The translations under genes and the position numbers were made by a program. This document shows, in pieces, positions 55,944 to 63,748 of a stretch of 64,000 nucleotides of DNA (positions within the stretch are counted from its first letter, which is position 1; each line of letters begins with the position of its first letter). This DNA is from Streptomyces asiaticus. GTDB taxonomy: Bacteria; Actinomycetota; Actinomycetes; Streptomycetales; Streptomycetaceae. The stretch lies in NCBI RefSeq assembly GCF_018138715.1, contig NZ_JAGSHX010000002.1, positions 146,382 through 210,381 on the forward strand, given 5' to 3'. Below the pieces are notes generated by a model, which worked only from the letters and a program-made list of their open reading frames with translations, was not told the DNA's origin and did not search any database.

Positions 55944-57818
55944 ATGGCGCAGACGAAGTTCGACCGGCAGGTGGAAGAGACCGCCGAGGCCCTCATGTTC
56001 GGCATCGGCCGCTTCCTGGGCGGCCGGGACATGGACGGCATCAGGCGGACTGACGCCACGTTCTGGCACTCCGGCACCCGCGTCCTGCCCAAGGTCGAGG
56101 GTCGCGTCGCACGTTCGTCGTACCGGGCCGGGTGTCAGCGCCTCACCTTCCGCGTCAGCTTCCTGAGCGCGGCCGGCGGGGGCAACTCCTGGATCTGGGC
56201 GCACCAGGACACCGCCCAGGCCCTGTGGGAGGACAAGGAGGGCACGCTCCACGCCCTCCAGACCGGCGGGATCGGCGCGGCCTCCGTCGCGGCCGTCGGC
56301 GGCCTGGCGTACGGGATCCTCACCCGCAAGCGCCGCGAGCTGATGCGCGAGTGGGTGGTGCCGCTACACCAGGCACTCGCCGTACCGCTGGGCATCGCGG
56401 AGCAGACCGACCCGCGCCGCTACCTCCACGTCCCCGTCAACTTCAACGACGACGACGCGGCGATACGCATCGACGTGCCCGCCCATCTGCGGTTCAACGA
56501 GGACCTGGTGGCCGACCTCATCGTCAAGAAACTCGCTCTGGAGAACGTCTCCTTCACCTGGCGCCGGGCCGGGAAGGACACGCACGTCATCGTCAAGAAA
56601 CGGCACATCCCGCCCAAGGCGCTGCGCCTGTCCGACCCCGGCATGCGCGAGATCCTCGCGAAGATGCCCGAGTCCGCGCCGCTGATCGGCCTGGGGGCGA
56701 ACAAGAAGAAGGTCTCCGTCGACCTGGACCACGACTCCCCGCACGTCCTGATCTCCGCGGGCACCGGCGGCGGCAAGTCGACCATCCTGCGCTGTATCTG
56801 CTGCCAGTTCATCCACCATGGCGCTCTGGCCTACGTCCTGGACTACAAGCGGATCTCCCACACCTGGGCCCGCGACGTTCCCGGCGTGACGTACTGCCGG
56901 GACATCGCCGAGATCCATGACGCCCTGATCCAGCTCGTTCAGGAAGGCCGGCGCCGTATCCGGCTCGCGGAGCAGCTGGGCGACGACGTCCTGGAGAAGG
57001 AGCCCTGGCGCGTCGGCCCGCGGCTGGTGATCCTGCTCGAAGAGGTCAACGCCACCATGGCGCAGCTCAAGCGCTACTGGCAGCGGATCCGCGAGAGCGG
57101 CGACCCGAAGGTCTCCCCGGCCATCGACGCACTCGCCGAGATCCTGTTCATGGGCCGCGCGGTCCGTCTCCACGTGCTGCTGGTCGCCCAGTCCGCCACG
57201 GCCCGCGCGATCGGCGGGCCGGAGATGCGCGAGAACTTCGCCACCCGCATCCTGGTCCGCTACACCCTCAACGCCTGGCGGATGCTGGTCCCCGAGGTCA
57301 GTCCGGCACCCGCCCCCACCCGGCACCCCGGCCGCGTCCAGGTCGTCCTCGGCGGCCGCGCCCAGGAGACACAGGTGCTGAACCTATCCGACGCCGAAGC
57401 CCGCGAATGGGCGATCTCCGGCGTCCACACCAGCGGCGAGGCCGGTCCACCCCTGCCCAAGCCGCCCACACCCACACCCACACCCGAACCCGCGCCCGTC
57501 CTGCCCGCCCCGGCCGCCGACCCCGACGTCCTCACCGACGTCCAGAGCACCACCCCCCAGGCACCGGCCCCCGAGCCGCCGCCCGCCGCGCCCTTAGCCC
57601 CGGCGCCGGACGACGCCGTCGTCGGGCTGCGCACAGCCCAGGCCGAGCACCTGCCGCAGCTCACGCTCGCCGCGCTGCGCTGGGCTCGTGCCAACGACCC
57701 GGACTTCCCGGCCTCGGTCGACAAGCAGGGCACCGAACTCCTCTACCGCGTCGGCGATCTCAAGCGCTGGGCGCGCAACCGGCCCCGCGGCGCCATCGGC
57801 TCCACCGACCCGTCCTGA
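55944..57818 (+). CDS. Second FtsK/SpoIIIE-type ATPase (TraB-like)
   Basis: 624 residues from ATG 55944. The N-terminal ~270 residues include one hydrophobic stretch (~110-130, GGIGAASVAAVGGLAYGI) and a domain of unknown type. The motor has Walker A SAGTGGGKST (~271-280) and Walker B LVILLEEVNA (~361), then RAVRLHVLLVAQSA. A Pro-rich linker (~505-575) leads to a C-terminal helical domain (EHLPQLTLAALRWARANDPD, YRVGDLKRWARNR). It differs from the FtsK at 6721 in lacking a gamma-like domain and in its membrane part. It may serve transfer (TraB) or act with the relaxase. Confidence 0.82.
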   Translation: MAQTKFDRQVEETAEALMFGIGRFLGGRDMDGIRRTDATFWHSGTRVLPKVEGRVARSSYRAGCQRLTFRVSFLSAAGGGNSWIWAHQDTAQALWEDKEGTLHALQTGGIGAASVAAVGGLAYGILTRKRRELMREWVVPLHQALAVPLGIAEQTDPRRYLHVPVNFNDDDAAIRIDVPAHLRFNEDLVADLIVKKLALENVSFTWRRAGKDTHVIVKKRHIPPKALRLSDPGMREILAKMPESAPLIGLGANKKKVSVDLDHDSPHVLISAGTGGGKSTILRCICCQFIHHGALAYVLDYKRISHTWARDVPGVTYCRDIAEIHDALIQLVQEGRRRIRLAEQLGDDVLEKEPWRVGPRLVILLEEVNATMAQLKRYWQRIRESGDPKVSPAIDALAEILFMGRAVRLHVLLVAQSATARAIGGPEMRENFATRILVRYTLNAWRMLVPEVSPAPAPTRHPGRVQVVLGGRAQETQVLNLSDAEAREWAISGVHTSGEAGPPLPKPPTPTPTPEPAPVLPAPAADPDVLTDVQSTTPQAPAPEPPPAAPLAPAPDDAVVGLRTAQAEHLPQLTLAALRWARANDPDFPASVDKQGTELLYRVGDLKRWARNRPRGAIGSTDPS

Positions 57819-57888
57819 CTCGTATCGCCGGACACGCCACGGGTCCCGGGATGTCAGCCACGACAACGTCGGGGCCCGGATGGAACGT

Positions 57889-58206
57889 TCAGTCTTCCCC
57901 GTCCTGGGCGGGCTCGTTCTGGTGCAGGCAGTACACGCACATGGACTCCGTGTTGACCAGCCCCATGCACCGCCGGCAGGTGCCTCGCTCGAGGACTGGC
58001 CCGCGACCGTCCGCACATCCCGGGCAGGTCATCACCGGCTGACTGAACCCGAAGCTGATCACCCAGCCGTCGCTCTGGGCGGCGTCGCGCGCCATCTGTG
58101 AGACCTCGGAGGCGGAGCGTGCGTCTCCGTCGTCTCCGGTCCCCACCGCCAGATAGACGGCAAGACAGTCATCGGCGTCGCATACGACAGCTACCCCTGT
58201 AGGCAT
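57889..58206 (-). CDS. Zinc-ribbon protein
   Basis: 105 residues from ATG 58206 with GGGGAGGAAA upstream. A helical/strand N-terminal half (AVVCDADDCLAVYLAVGTG, MARDAAQSDGWVISFGFSQP) precedes a Cys-rich C-terminus (MTCPGCADGRGP, GTCRRCMG, MCVYCLHQ): three CxxC pairs, enough for one or two zinc sites. Family not known to me. Convergent with the FtsK gene. Confidence 0.65.
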   Translation of the reverse strand: MPTGVAVVCDADDCLAVYLAVGTGDDGDARSASEVSQMARDAAQSDGWVISFGFSQPVMTCPGCADGRGPVLERGTCRRCMGLVNTESMCVYCLHQNEPAQDGED

Positions 58207-58392
58207 CCGGTTTCCTCCCCGCCGTGGCACCCGCAGCCACGATCCAGCGGCGGCCTGCAACCGGCCGCGCCCAATATGACCATCTTGCTGAAGCGGCAGG
58301 CTCACGCGCCGGATTCCCGACGGGATCGGCCGACGCCGCTCCTGGCCATCCTGGGTGCCTTCCACGGATAGACCACGACGAGCAGCAACGAC

Positions 58393-58992
58393 GTGGACCG
58401 CTACAACACCGCCCACGTCCGGGCGGCCGCCGACTATGTGATGTCTGCGGCCCGCCAGCGGCCTGGCTCCATGAGCCGTGGATGGCTCGCCGAATTCGAG
58501 GGTGGACGAGACTCCTGGTCGTTCGGTGACCGGGATGGCAGGCTCTGCCTCCAGTTGGAAGGGAGCGCCGCGATGACCGAGATGCCGGAGACGGAACGTG
58601 AGGAATGCACCGACTGTTTCGCCCAGCCGGACCCCGACAACACCCGTATCACGTACGCGATGAAAGACGGTGGGATTCACGAAATCTGGCACACCCCGGA
58701 CTGTCCAGAGCTCACGATCATGCGGATCAACCTTGAGGAAGGGCACAAGCAAGTCCTGGAACAGGACGCCTGGGCCAAGGACGTCTTCCCTGCCGCACAC
58801 GAGCGGCTCAAGCAGACCGCCGCTGCTATGCCCGGCGAGGCCGCTGCTCAGCCGTTTGTCGCCGCCTTGACCGAGCTGGTCCAGGCGCAGGCGGACAACC
58901 TCGTCGGTTTCGTCGCTCTGCACCGCTGGGCAGAGATTCTGGAACGGCACTTCCCGCCGGAGCTCCCCGACCCTGGCCACGCCGCCGAATAG
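58393..58992 (+). CDS. Hypothetical protein, two possible starts
   Basis: 199 residues from GTG 58393, or 139 from ATG 58573. The second start has a better site (GAAGGGAG, 8-base spacing) and begins TEMPETEREECTDCFAQPDP. The N-terminal 60 residues still show normal coding bias (AADYVMSAARQRPGSMSRGW). The rest is helical with a few Cys/His (GGIHEIWHTPDCPELTIMRI). Family unknown. The 58393 frame may contain two proteins joined by loss of a stop. Confidence 0.5.
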   Translation: MDRYNTAHVRAAADYVMSAARQRPGSMSRGWLAEFEGGRDSWSFGDRDGRLCLQLEGSAAMTEMPETEREECTDCFAQPDPDNTRITYAMKDGGIHEIWHTPDCPELTIMRINLEEGHKQVLEQDAWAKDVFPAAHERLKQTAAAMPGEAAAQPFVAALTELVQAQADNLVGFVALHRWAEILERHFPPELPDPGHAAE

Positions 58993-59322
58993 CCACACCA
59001 TCGGTGGCACACACCACCCGCTCCGGGCCTCTCTCAGAGCCCCGGAACCGGCGTGAGCTCGTGCGCAGGCCCCGACCGATTCGGAAACAATCCTGGGTCT
59101 TCCGGCGCAACCTGCAACTGAGATGTCTCTCAAAGATCGCTCCAGCCCTTCGCGGCGCCGCCGCTCAGGGGGGAGGTCTGGAGCGTACTGGCTGCGTCAA
59201 GCCGCCATCAATAGATCAACCGGCGGACAGAGAACACGGCATAGGCTTGACCACGCGGGTGTCCCGCTCGGCGAACCCGGCTATCTGTCGCAGACGGACA
59301 AACTCCACCACACTTACAGGAC
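58993..59322. other. 330-base gap without a clear gene
   Basis: No frame has a ribosome binding site and normal codon bias. Less GC-rich toward the end, where the promoter for the gene at 59323 should lie. No palindrome seen. Confidence 0.4.
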
Positions 59323-59838
59323 ATGGGGGATGCCACGCTGTGGGTAGCAGTGTTGACGGCTGTGACGGCGATAGCGGCAAGCTGGGTGACCAGCAGAGGC
59401 AATGCACAAGCGGCACGGGTCCAGGCCCTTGCCGCAGCAGAAGCTCAGCAGGCCGCGACCAGGCGTGACGCCATGCGCACGGCTCATCTTGCGTTCAGCG
59501 AGCAGATCAATCACATGGGCGCTCTCTATCGGAAGACTCCTGCGTTCTTGGGAATTGGTGACCCATCGGAACGGTCGCCCGCTCTTGATCGGCATTTAGA
59601 AGAGTTGCGTACGGCGTACGGCGAGTTTCACCAACAGCTCAACGTCATCACGCTCGATGGTGGCCATTCCTCTCGGCTGGCCGCCGACGCTGTACATGCT
59701 GCTTCCACTCACGTGTACAAGACGTTGCTGGGCATAGCGGCTGGTACTCAAGGGCCCGAGGACTTCGCATCAGCCGTACGTGCGTACTGGGACACAGCTA
59801 CAGCGTTCCTTCACGCTGCGCGGCAGGCCGACGAGTAG
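59323..59838 (+). CDS. Membrane-anchored helical protein
   Basis: 171 residues: an N-terminal membrane helix (DATLWVAVLTAVTAIAASWV), a long Ala-rich helix (ARVQALAAAEAQQAATRRDA) and a four-helix-like soluble part (AFSEQINHMGALYRKTPAFL, LEELRTAYGEFHQQLNVIT). No ribosome binding site, so maybe leaderless. It shares the N-terminal-anchor layout with 55186 and 60742. Family unknown. Confidence 0.6.
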   Translation: MGDATLWVAVLTAVTAIAASWVTSRGNAQAARVQALAAAEAQQAATRRDAMRTAHLAFSEQINHMGALYRKTPAFLGIGDPSERSPALDRHLEELRTAYGEFHQQLNVITLDGGHSSRLAADAVHAASTHVYKTLLGIAAGTQGPEDFASAVRAYWDTATAFLHAARQADE

Positions 59839-59840
59839 CG

Positions 59841-60083
59841 ATGGGCGCAGAGACCGAACTCTCCGGCGGGTCCATTCACCTCCTCGCATACGACGCTGAG
59901 GGCCACGATCAGGGGCCTCCCTCGACCCGGAGGCCGTACGCGATGTCGCCACGGCGGCCGCCGACGCCGGCGCCGCCGCTGTCTCGGCCAACGCTGAGAT
60001 CTGGGTCCGTGTCCAGGACCGACACGTCTGTCCTGGACAAGCCCGCGGTGATGTCGGTGGTGGCTGGAACGCTTGGGGGATGA
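59841..60083 (+). CDS. Possible decayed small gene
   Basis: ATG 59841 opens ETELSGGSIHLLAYDAEGHD, then the sequence becomes Pro/Arg-rich. In another frame it continues LDPEAVRDVATAAADAGAAA and EIWVRVQDRHV, which looks more natural. So a frameshift near 59912 is likely. The region just before 60080 is similar to that before 52900, which indicates a duplicated block. Confidence 0.3.
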   Translation: MGAETELSGGSIHLLAYDAEGHDQGPPSTRRPYAMSPRRPPTPAPPLSRPTLRSGSVSRTDTSVLDKPAVMSVVAGTLGG

Positions 60084-60376
60084 ACGGCGATGAGCAGCTG
60101 CTGCGCGGCCGGGTCTATGGCTGCGACCACGATGATCCCGACCCGGGCCCGCTCCCGCACCAGACCTACGCCGCGCTCGTAGGCGGGCCGCTGGATGGGT
60201 TGCTGCTGGACATCACGGGTTGGCTGCTCGAGGAAGTCGACGGTGGGGCGGCCCTGGTTACCGAGCTCGGTCAGTTTCCCGGCGGGCGGTCGCTGTATGA
60301 CCCGCGCCCCGGCGAACCTTGCACACCGGGCCCGGGCGTGAGCTGCCGCTTCTACTACTCTGGCGACACCCCCTGA
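60080..60376 (+). CDS. Small protein, intact paralogue of the frameshifted gene at 52900
   Basis: 98 residues. MNGDEQLLRGRVYGCDHDDP, LVGGPLDGLLLDITGWLLEE, FPGGRSLYDPRPGEPCTP, ending CRFYYSGDTP. Closely similar to 52900-53174 over its whole length. No recognised family. GGGGG directly precedes ATG 60080. It shows what the frameshifted copy should look like. Confidence 0.6.
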   Translation: MNGDEQLLRGRVYGCDHDDPDPGPLPHQTYAALVGGPLDGLLLDITGWLLEEVDGGAALVTELGQFPGGRSLYDPRPGEPCTPGPGVSCRFYYSGDTP

Positions 60377-60428
60377 CCGACCCGACCACGGCAGGTCAGC
60401 GGTCGGTTTCGCCTGCCGCACCCTCCGG

Positions 60429-60653
60429 CTACGACCTGCCTTCGGTCAGCTGGCCCGCGGTATTCTCGATCCACAGCAGCGTCCACTCGACTCCGGCCTG
60501 CCACCCCGGCTCCGCGCCGGCGTACCGGCCTTCTGCCTCGGCCCGGATATTGGCGGCGAGGGCACGCAGATCCTTCTGCAGTCCCTGCCGGCGGGCCATG
60601 TCCATCGCCTCGCGCATCTCGTCAGTGATCTCACCGGGTCGGAACTCGCTCAT
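60429..60653 (-). CDS. Small helical protein
   Basis: 74 residues from ATG 60653 with AAGGTGGGG upstream. Helical and charged (EITDEMREAMDMARRQGLQK, DLRALAANIRAEAEGRYAGA) with a Trp-containing end (VEWTLLWIENTAGQ). Family unknown. Divergent from 60742. Confidence 0.6.
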   Translation of the reverse strand: MSEFRPGEITDEMREAMDMARRQGLQKDLRALAANIRAEAEGRYAGAEPGWQAGVEWTLLWIENTAGQLTEGRS

Positions 60654-60741
60654 CGCCCCACCTTGGACGACTGTCCCCGCCGAGGGCCAGACCCCAAGGC
60701 TGTGGCCCGGGAAAGTTCGGTGCCCGATAGCGTCCTGCCCC

Positions 60742-61353
60742 ATGACCACCACCGACACGATCGCGGCCCTGGCTCTGGGTGTTGCGGTCGTCGCTGCCGT
60801 TGCCGCCATCGGGTCCTGGAAGGCGGCGCGCAACGCCAACGGGGCCGCGCAGACTCTGTCCCGGATCGAGCAGCAACGCCTGCATGCCGATCTCACCCCG
60901 GACTTCCACTGCACGATCCTGGCCAACGAGGCCCGCTCCACTGCCATGCTGCGGGTCCACCTCGAAGGCCCACCCGGGCTGCTGTCCCACCGCGCTATCG
61001 AGATCACCGTGTCCATCCGCAACGACAACCCACACCGGGGCGATGGGCCCCGACTCGCCGGCACCGCCACTCCCGAGCAGGTACGCGCGCACATCTGGGG
61101 GCCGTGGAAGTTCAGCGCGGACGGCCGTGACCACACCGGCCGAACGGTCGCCCCGCAGCAGCTGGCGGTCGGCGAGTGGACGCGGTACGGCCTGACCCCC
61201 ACCTCACCGCCGTTGTGGTCGGCGAGCACCACGGACGACTGGCGCCGCGACTACGTGAACGCGCCGGTACGCCTGAGCATCACCGCCAGGTCGAAGGACA
61301 GCGAGTGGACCGTGCCGCTGGAAGTCCCCGTTACCATCGAGACCGCCGCCTGA
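60742..61353 (+). CDS. Membrane-anchored hypothetical protein
   Basis: 203 residues with an N-terminal membrane helix (IAALALGVAVVAAVAAIGSW), a short helical linker and a strand-rich soluble domain (LRVHLEGPPGLLSHRAIEIT, VSIRNDNPHRGDGPRL, APVRLSITARSKDSEWTVPL). It is like the proteins at 55186 and 59323 in layout. No strong ribosome binding site before ATG 60742. Family unknown. Confidence 0.6.
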   Translation: MTTTDTIAALALGVAVVAAVAAIGSWKAARNANGAAQTLSRIEQQRLHADLTPDFHCTILANEARSTAMLRVHLEGPPGLLSHRAIEITVSIRNDNPHRGDGPRLAGTATPEQVRAHIWGPWKFSADGRDHTGRTVAPQQLAVGEWTRYGLTPTSPPLWSASTTDDWRRDYVNAPVRLSITARSKDSEWTVPLEVPVTIETAA

Positions 61354-61363
61354 CTACGACAGG

Positions 61364-61744
61364 TCAGGAGTCGGTGATGTGGTCGAAGCCGCTCAGCAGC
61401 GGCGTCAGCTCCTGGGCGCACCCGCACAGCGTGCACAGCTGCGTCCCCGGTTTCTCCGCGACGTCCAGGGCCCGCTGCACATCGAGCAGCGGCGAACCCT
61501 CGGGTGCCTCTTCACAGTCCGGCGCGTGCAGCACACCGCGGGCCGGGCCCCGCCCCTCGCGCACCTTCGCCAGGACCCAGTCCGAAGGCCGGCGCTCACC
61601 GAGGACTTCGCGGACCACCGACGTCGGCGCCGGCGGAAGAGGTTCGGTGGGGACCTGGTCCGTAGTCGACGCATCGACCGGCCGCACGTGCTCGGGCGCC
61701 CGGACCCACACCCGGTACTCCGCAGCCTCCACGCCGCAGTCCAA
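61364..61744 (-). CDS. DUF6233 family protein
   Basis: 126 residues. YRVWVRAPEHVRPVDASTTD, then SDWVLAKVREGRGPARGVLH, APDCEEAPEGSPLLDVQRAL and GTQLCTLCGCAQELTPLLSG: the G-x-VH-x-x-DC element and terminal CxxC of DUF6233, as in the gene at 43535. Zinc binding is likely from the His/Cys set. Role unknown. The start at 61744 is the ATG after an upstream stop. Confidence 0.7.
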   Translation of the reverse strand: MDCGVEAAEYRVWVRAPEHVRPVDASTTDQVPTEPLPPAPTSVVREVLGERRPSDWVLAKVREGRGPARGVLHAPDCEEAPEGSPLLDVQRALDVAEKPGTQLCTLCGCAQELTPLLSGFDHITDS

Positions 61745-61964
61745 CTGGTGACGGGGCAGTATTCCGAACCTGCGCTATTCCACACCCGACGTGGCTTCTG
61801 GGGCCTGCCGGGCCGACAGGACATGCACGTCGGCGTCCTCCAGGTCGGCCGATGTATGACGACCGCGATGTCGGAGGGCAGGTACCCGACACCGGACAAC
61901 GGCTCCTTCGTTCCGCGCGCGGTTCGTCTAGCGAAAACCTCGGCGACGGTGCACCCGGCGCCCC

Positions 61965-61970
61965 TATAGT
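61965..61970 (+). promoter_or_regulatory. -10 box TATAGT of a leaderless gene
   Basis: TATAGT ends 6 bases before ATG 61977, placing the transcription start at the start codon. No ribosome binding site is present. Confidence 0.55.
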
Positions 61971-61976
61971 CCGGGA

Positions 61977-62873
61977 ATGATCGAAATACCAACCTTCGCG
62001 GCTTGGATGGAGATGAACCGAGCCCAGGACTTTCCCAACGAGGCAACCGCGTGGGCGGTCTACAACGACCGGGTGTATCGAGGCATGGAGGCTCTCTTGG
62101 CACACCCAGAGGTCGCGGCGAACCGCCAGGAGGCTGCCGTGGCCGAGATCGCAGCGACTGCCTTCCTCGAATCCGTCTTCGGCGCCGCCTGGGTCAAGGA
62201 GCGATTCCCCCTTGCGGACCACCGGGAGGAGCTCGGCCCCTGGGTGCAGCAGGCCTGGCAGCGTCAGGAGCTGGCCAGGAGGGTGTTCGAGTTTCAGAGT
62301 GAACCGTGGTTCGCAGACTTCGTCTCCTATACCGAGACGAACGATGTCGCGTCGGCGATCTTCGAAGCAGACGTCCTCCAGACCCTCATGCGCATGCCTG
62401 CCGGCATCGCCAGGGTGACCGAGTCGGGCGTCAAGGGCCAGGACTTCGATATCCTCCTCAACTTGGCGCACGTCGGTGACGTCCCCGTCGAGGTGAAGTA
62501 CAAACAGGACGACACGCCCTTCTCGGAGGCCACGGTCCGCAATACCGTCAAGAGTGCGGTCAAGCAACTGCCGCGGGGGCAAGCCGGGTGGCTGTTCATC
62601 CACGTCCCGACTGCCTGGATACGCCCCGGTCGCGGGGACGAATATGACGAGGCGCTCTACAAGGCGCTGCGGCAGACGTCGCGGATCGGTGTGGTCTTCA
62701 CCGCTGTGGACAAGCCTTTCCACGATGAGGAGGCGGGAAAGATCCGGCACCGGCGATTCTGGGACCTTTACAAGGATGACGGCGCGTCGCAGGAACTATG
62801 GGAGGCCGCCCTCCTCCTACGGAATCTCCTCGAAAGGGGTTGGGACTTCTTCGCTCCGCGCGCACCGTTCTGA
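61977..62873 (+). CDS. PD-(D/E)XK-like nuclease
   Basis: 298 residues, apparently leaderless from ATG 61977. The N-terminal half is helical (EAAVAEIAATAFLESVFGAA, AWQRQELARRVFEFQSEPWF). The core reads ESGVKGQDFDILLNLAHVGD then VPVEVKYKQDDTPF: an Asp in a strand, ~15 residues, then E-V-K, the PD-(D/E)XK catalytic layout. A C-terminal Gln/Arg helical part follows. Such nucleases are restriction or repair enzymes. No methylase is adjacent. It could be a stand-alone defence nuclease (inference). Confidence 0.6.
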   Translation: MIEIPTFAAWMEMNRAQDFPNEATAWAVYNDRVYRGMEALLAHPEVAANRQEAAVAEIAATAFLESVFGAAWVKERFPLADHREELGPWVQQAWQRQELARRVFEFQSEPWFADFVSYTETNDVASAIFEADVLQTLMRMPAGIARVTESGVKGQDFDILLNLAHVGDVPVEVKYKQDDTPFSEATVRNTVKSAVKQLPRGQAGWLFIHVPTAWIRPGRGDEYDEALYKALRQTSRIGVVFTAVDKPFHDEEAGKIRHRRFWDLYKDDGASQELWEAALLLRNLLERGWDFFAPRAPF

Positions 62874-62994
62874 CGTGCCCGGCCCTGCCGCGTTTAACTG
62901 GCGGAGAGGCGGTATTCCAGGGGTGCGCTATTCAGCCCAGTCCAGCAGGCTGGTCGTCGGCTCCGTGGCCGCTCCGGGGGCATCGGCGCGGGTA

Positions 62995-63444
62995 TCAGCT
63001 GACGATGATCCACACGGAGAGTGCGGCCCCGGTTGATGCGATGGCTGCATGGAGCGCGATCCAAACCGTGTACAACCGGATCTTCCTCAGCCGGGGAAAG
63101 CGCCTGCGTTGTTCACGGGAACTTGTCCTCAGAGCGGCCTCGATCTCGAGATCCGGGAACTGCTCGGCGATCTTCTTTCGTAGCCCCCGCGCCTGCCCAA
63201 CGTGAAAAGCGCAGCGTTCATGAAACTTGAGGCAGGCGAACGCGCCATAGAGTCCGAGCACCATCATTGGGAGTGTCACCACGAGCATGGTGGGGCGGAG
63301 ACCAGTTTTGGCGATGAAACCGAGTCCTGCTGCCACAACGACAATGATGATGTTGGTTAGCATGGCTCTCTGGTTCTCCGTCTGGCGATCTGCCTCTCGC
63401 TGTTCTTTCCAGAGGTCGAGCAGCACATCGATCCCGTCGGCCAT
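62995..63444 (-). CDS. Three-span membrane protein
   Basis: 149 residues with membrane helices near residues 29-48, 51-70 and 125-147, and a cytoplasmic loop with conserved-looking HERCAFHVGQARGLRKKIAE. The layout recalls SLATT-like effector proteins that perforate membranes, but no signature confirms it. It converges on the PD-(D/E)XK-like nuclease gene. Family uncertain. Confidence 0.5.
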   Translation of the reverse strand: MADGIDVLLDLWKEQREADRQTENQRAMLTNIIIVVVAAGLGFIAKTGLRPTMLVVTLPMMVLGLYGAFACLKFHERCAFHVGQARGLRKKIAEQFPDLEIEAALRTSSREQRRRFPRLRKIRLYTVWIALHAAIASTGAALSVWIIVS

Positions 63445-63481
63445 TCCTATACCGTGGCGTTTACTGAGACAGACGCGACAG

Positions 63482-63748
63482 TCACTCGGGCTGATGAGAT
63501 TTCAGTCTGCGCGCTACTTGACTGAGGTGGCATTCTTTTTCGACCTCCGGGCTCCCCTTCACGAAAGGTTGCAGCTCTGGATGCTTGTCAATGAGATTGG
63601 CCGCCTGCGTGATTTGGGCCATGCAGTCCGGCTTGGTCGGTGTGTTGTGGCTGAGCTCGGCCCCGAAGATGGCTCCCACGATGACTGCCGCTGAACCCAC
63701 GACGGGGACGACGACGTACTGCAGGTACCATCGCCAGGTGCTAACCAT
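63482..63748 (-). CDS. Small membrane-anchored protein
   Basis: 88 residues from ATG 63748: one membrane helix (WYLQYVVVPVVGSAAVIVGA) and a short acidic/basic C-terminal region with two Cys. Its start overlaps the stop of the upstream gene at 63741, so the two are coupled. Family unknown. Confidence 0.55.
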   Translation of the reverse strand: MVSTWRWYLQYVVVPVVGSAAVIVGAIFGAELSHNTPTKPDCMAQITQAANLIDKHPELQPFVKGSPEVEKECHLSQVARRLKSHQPE

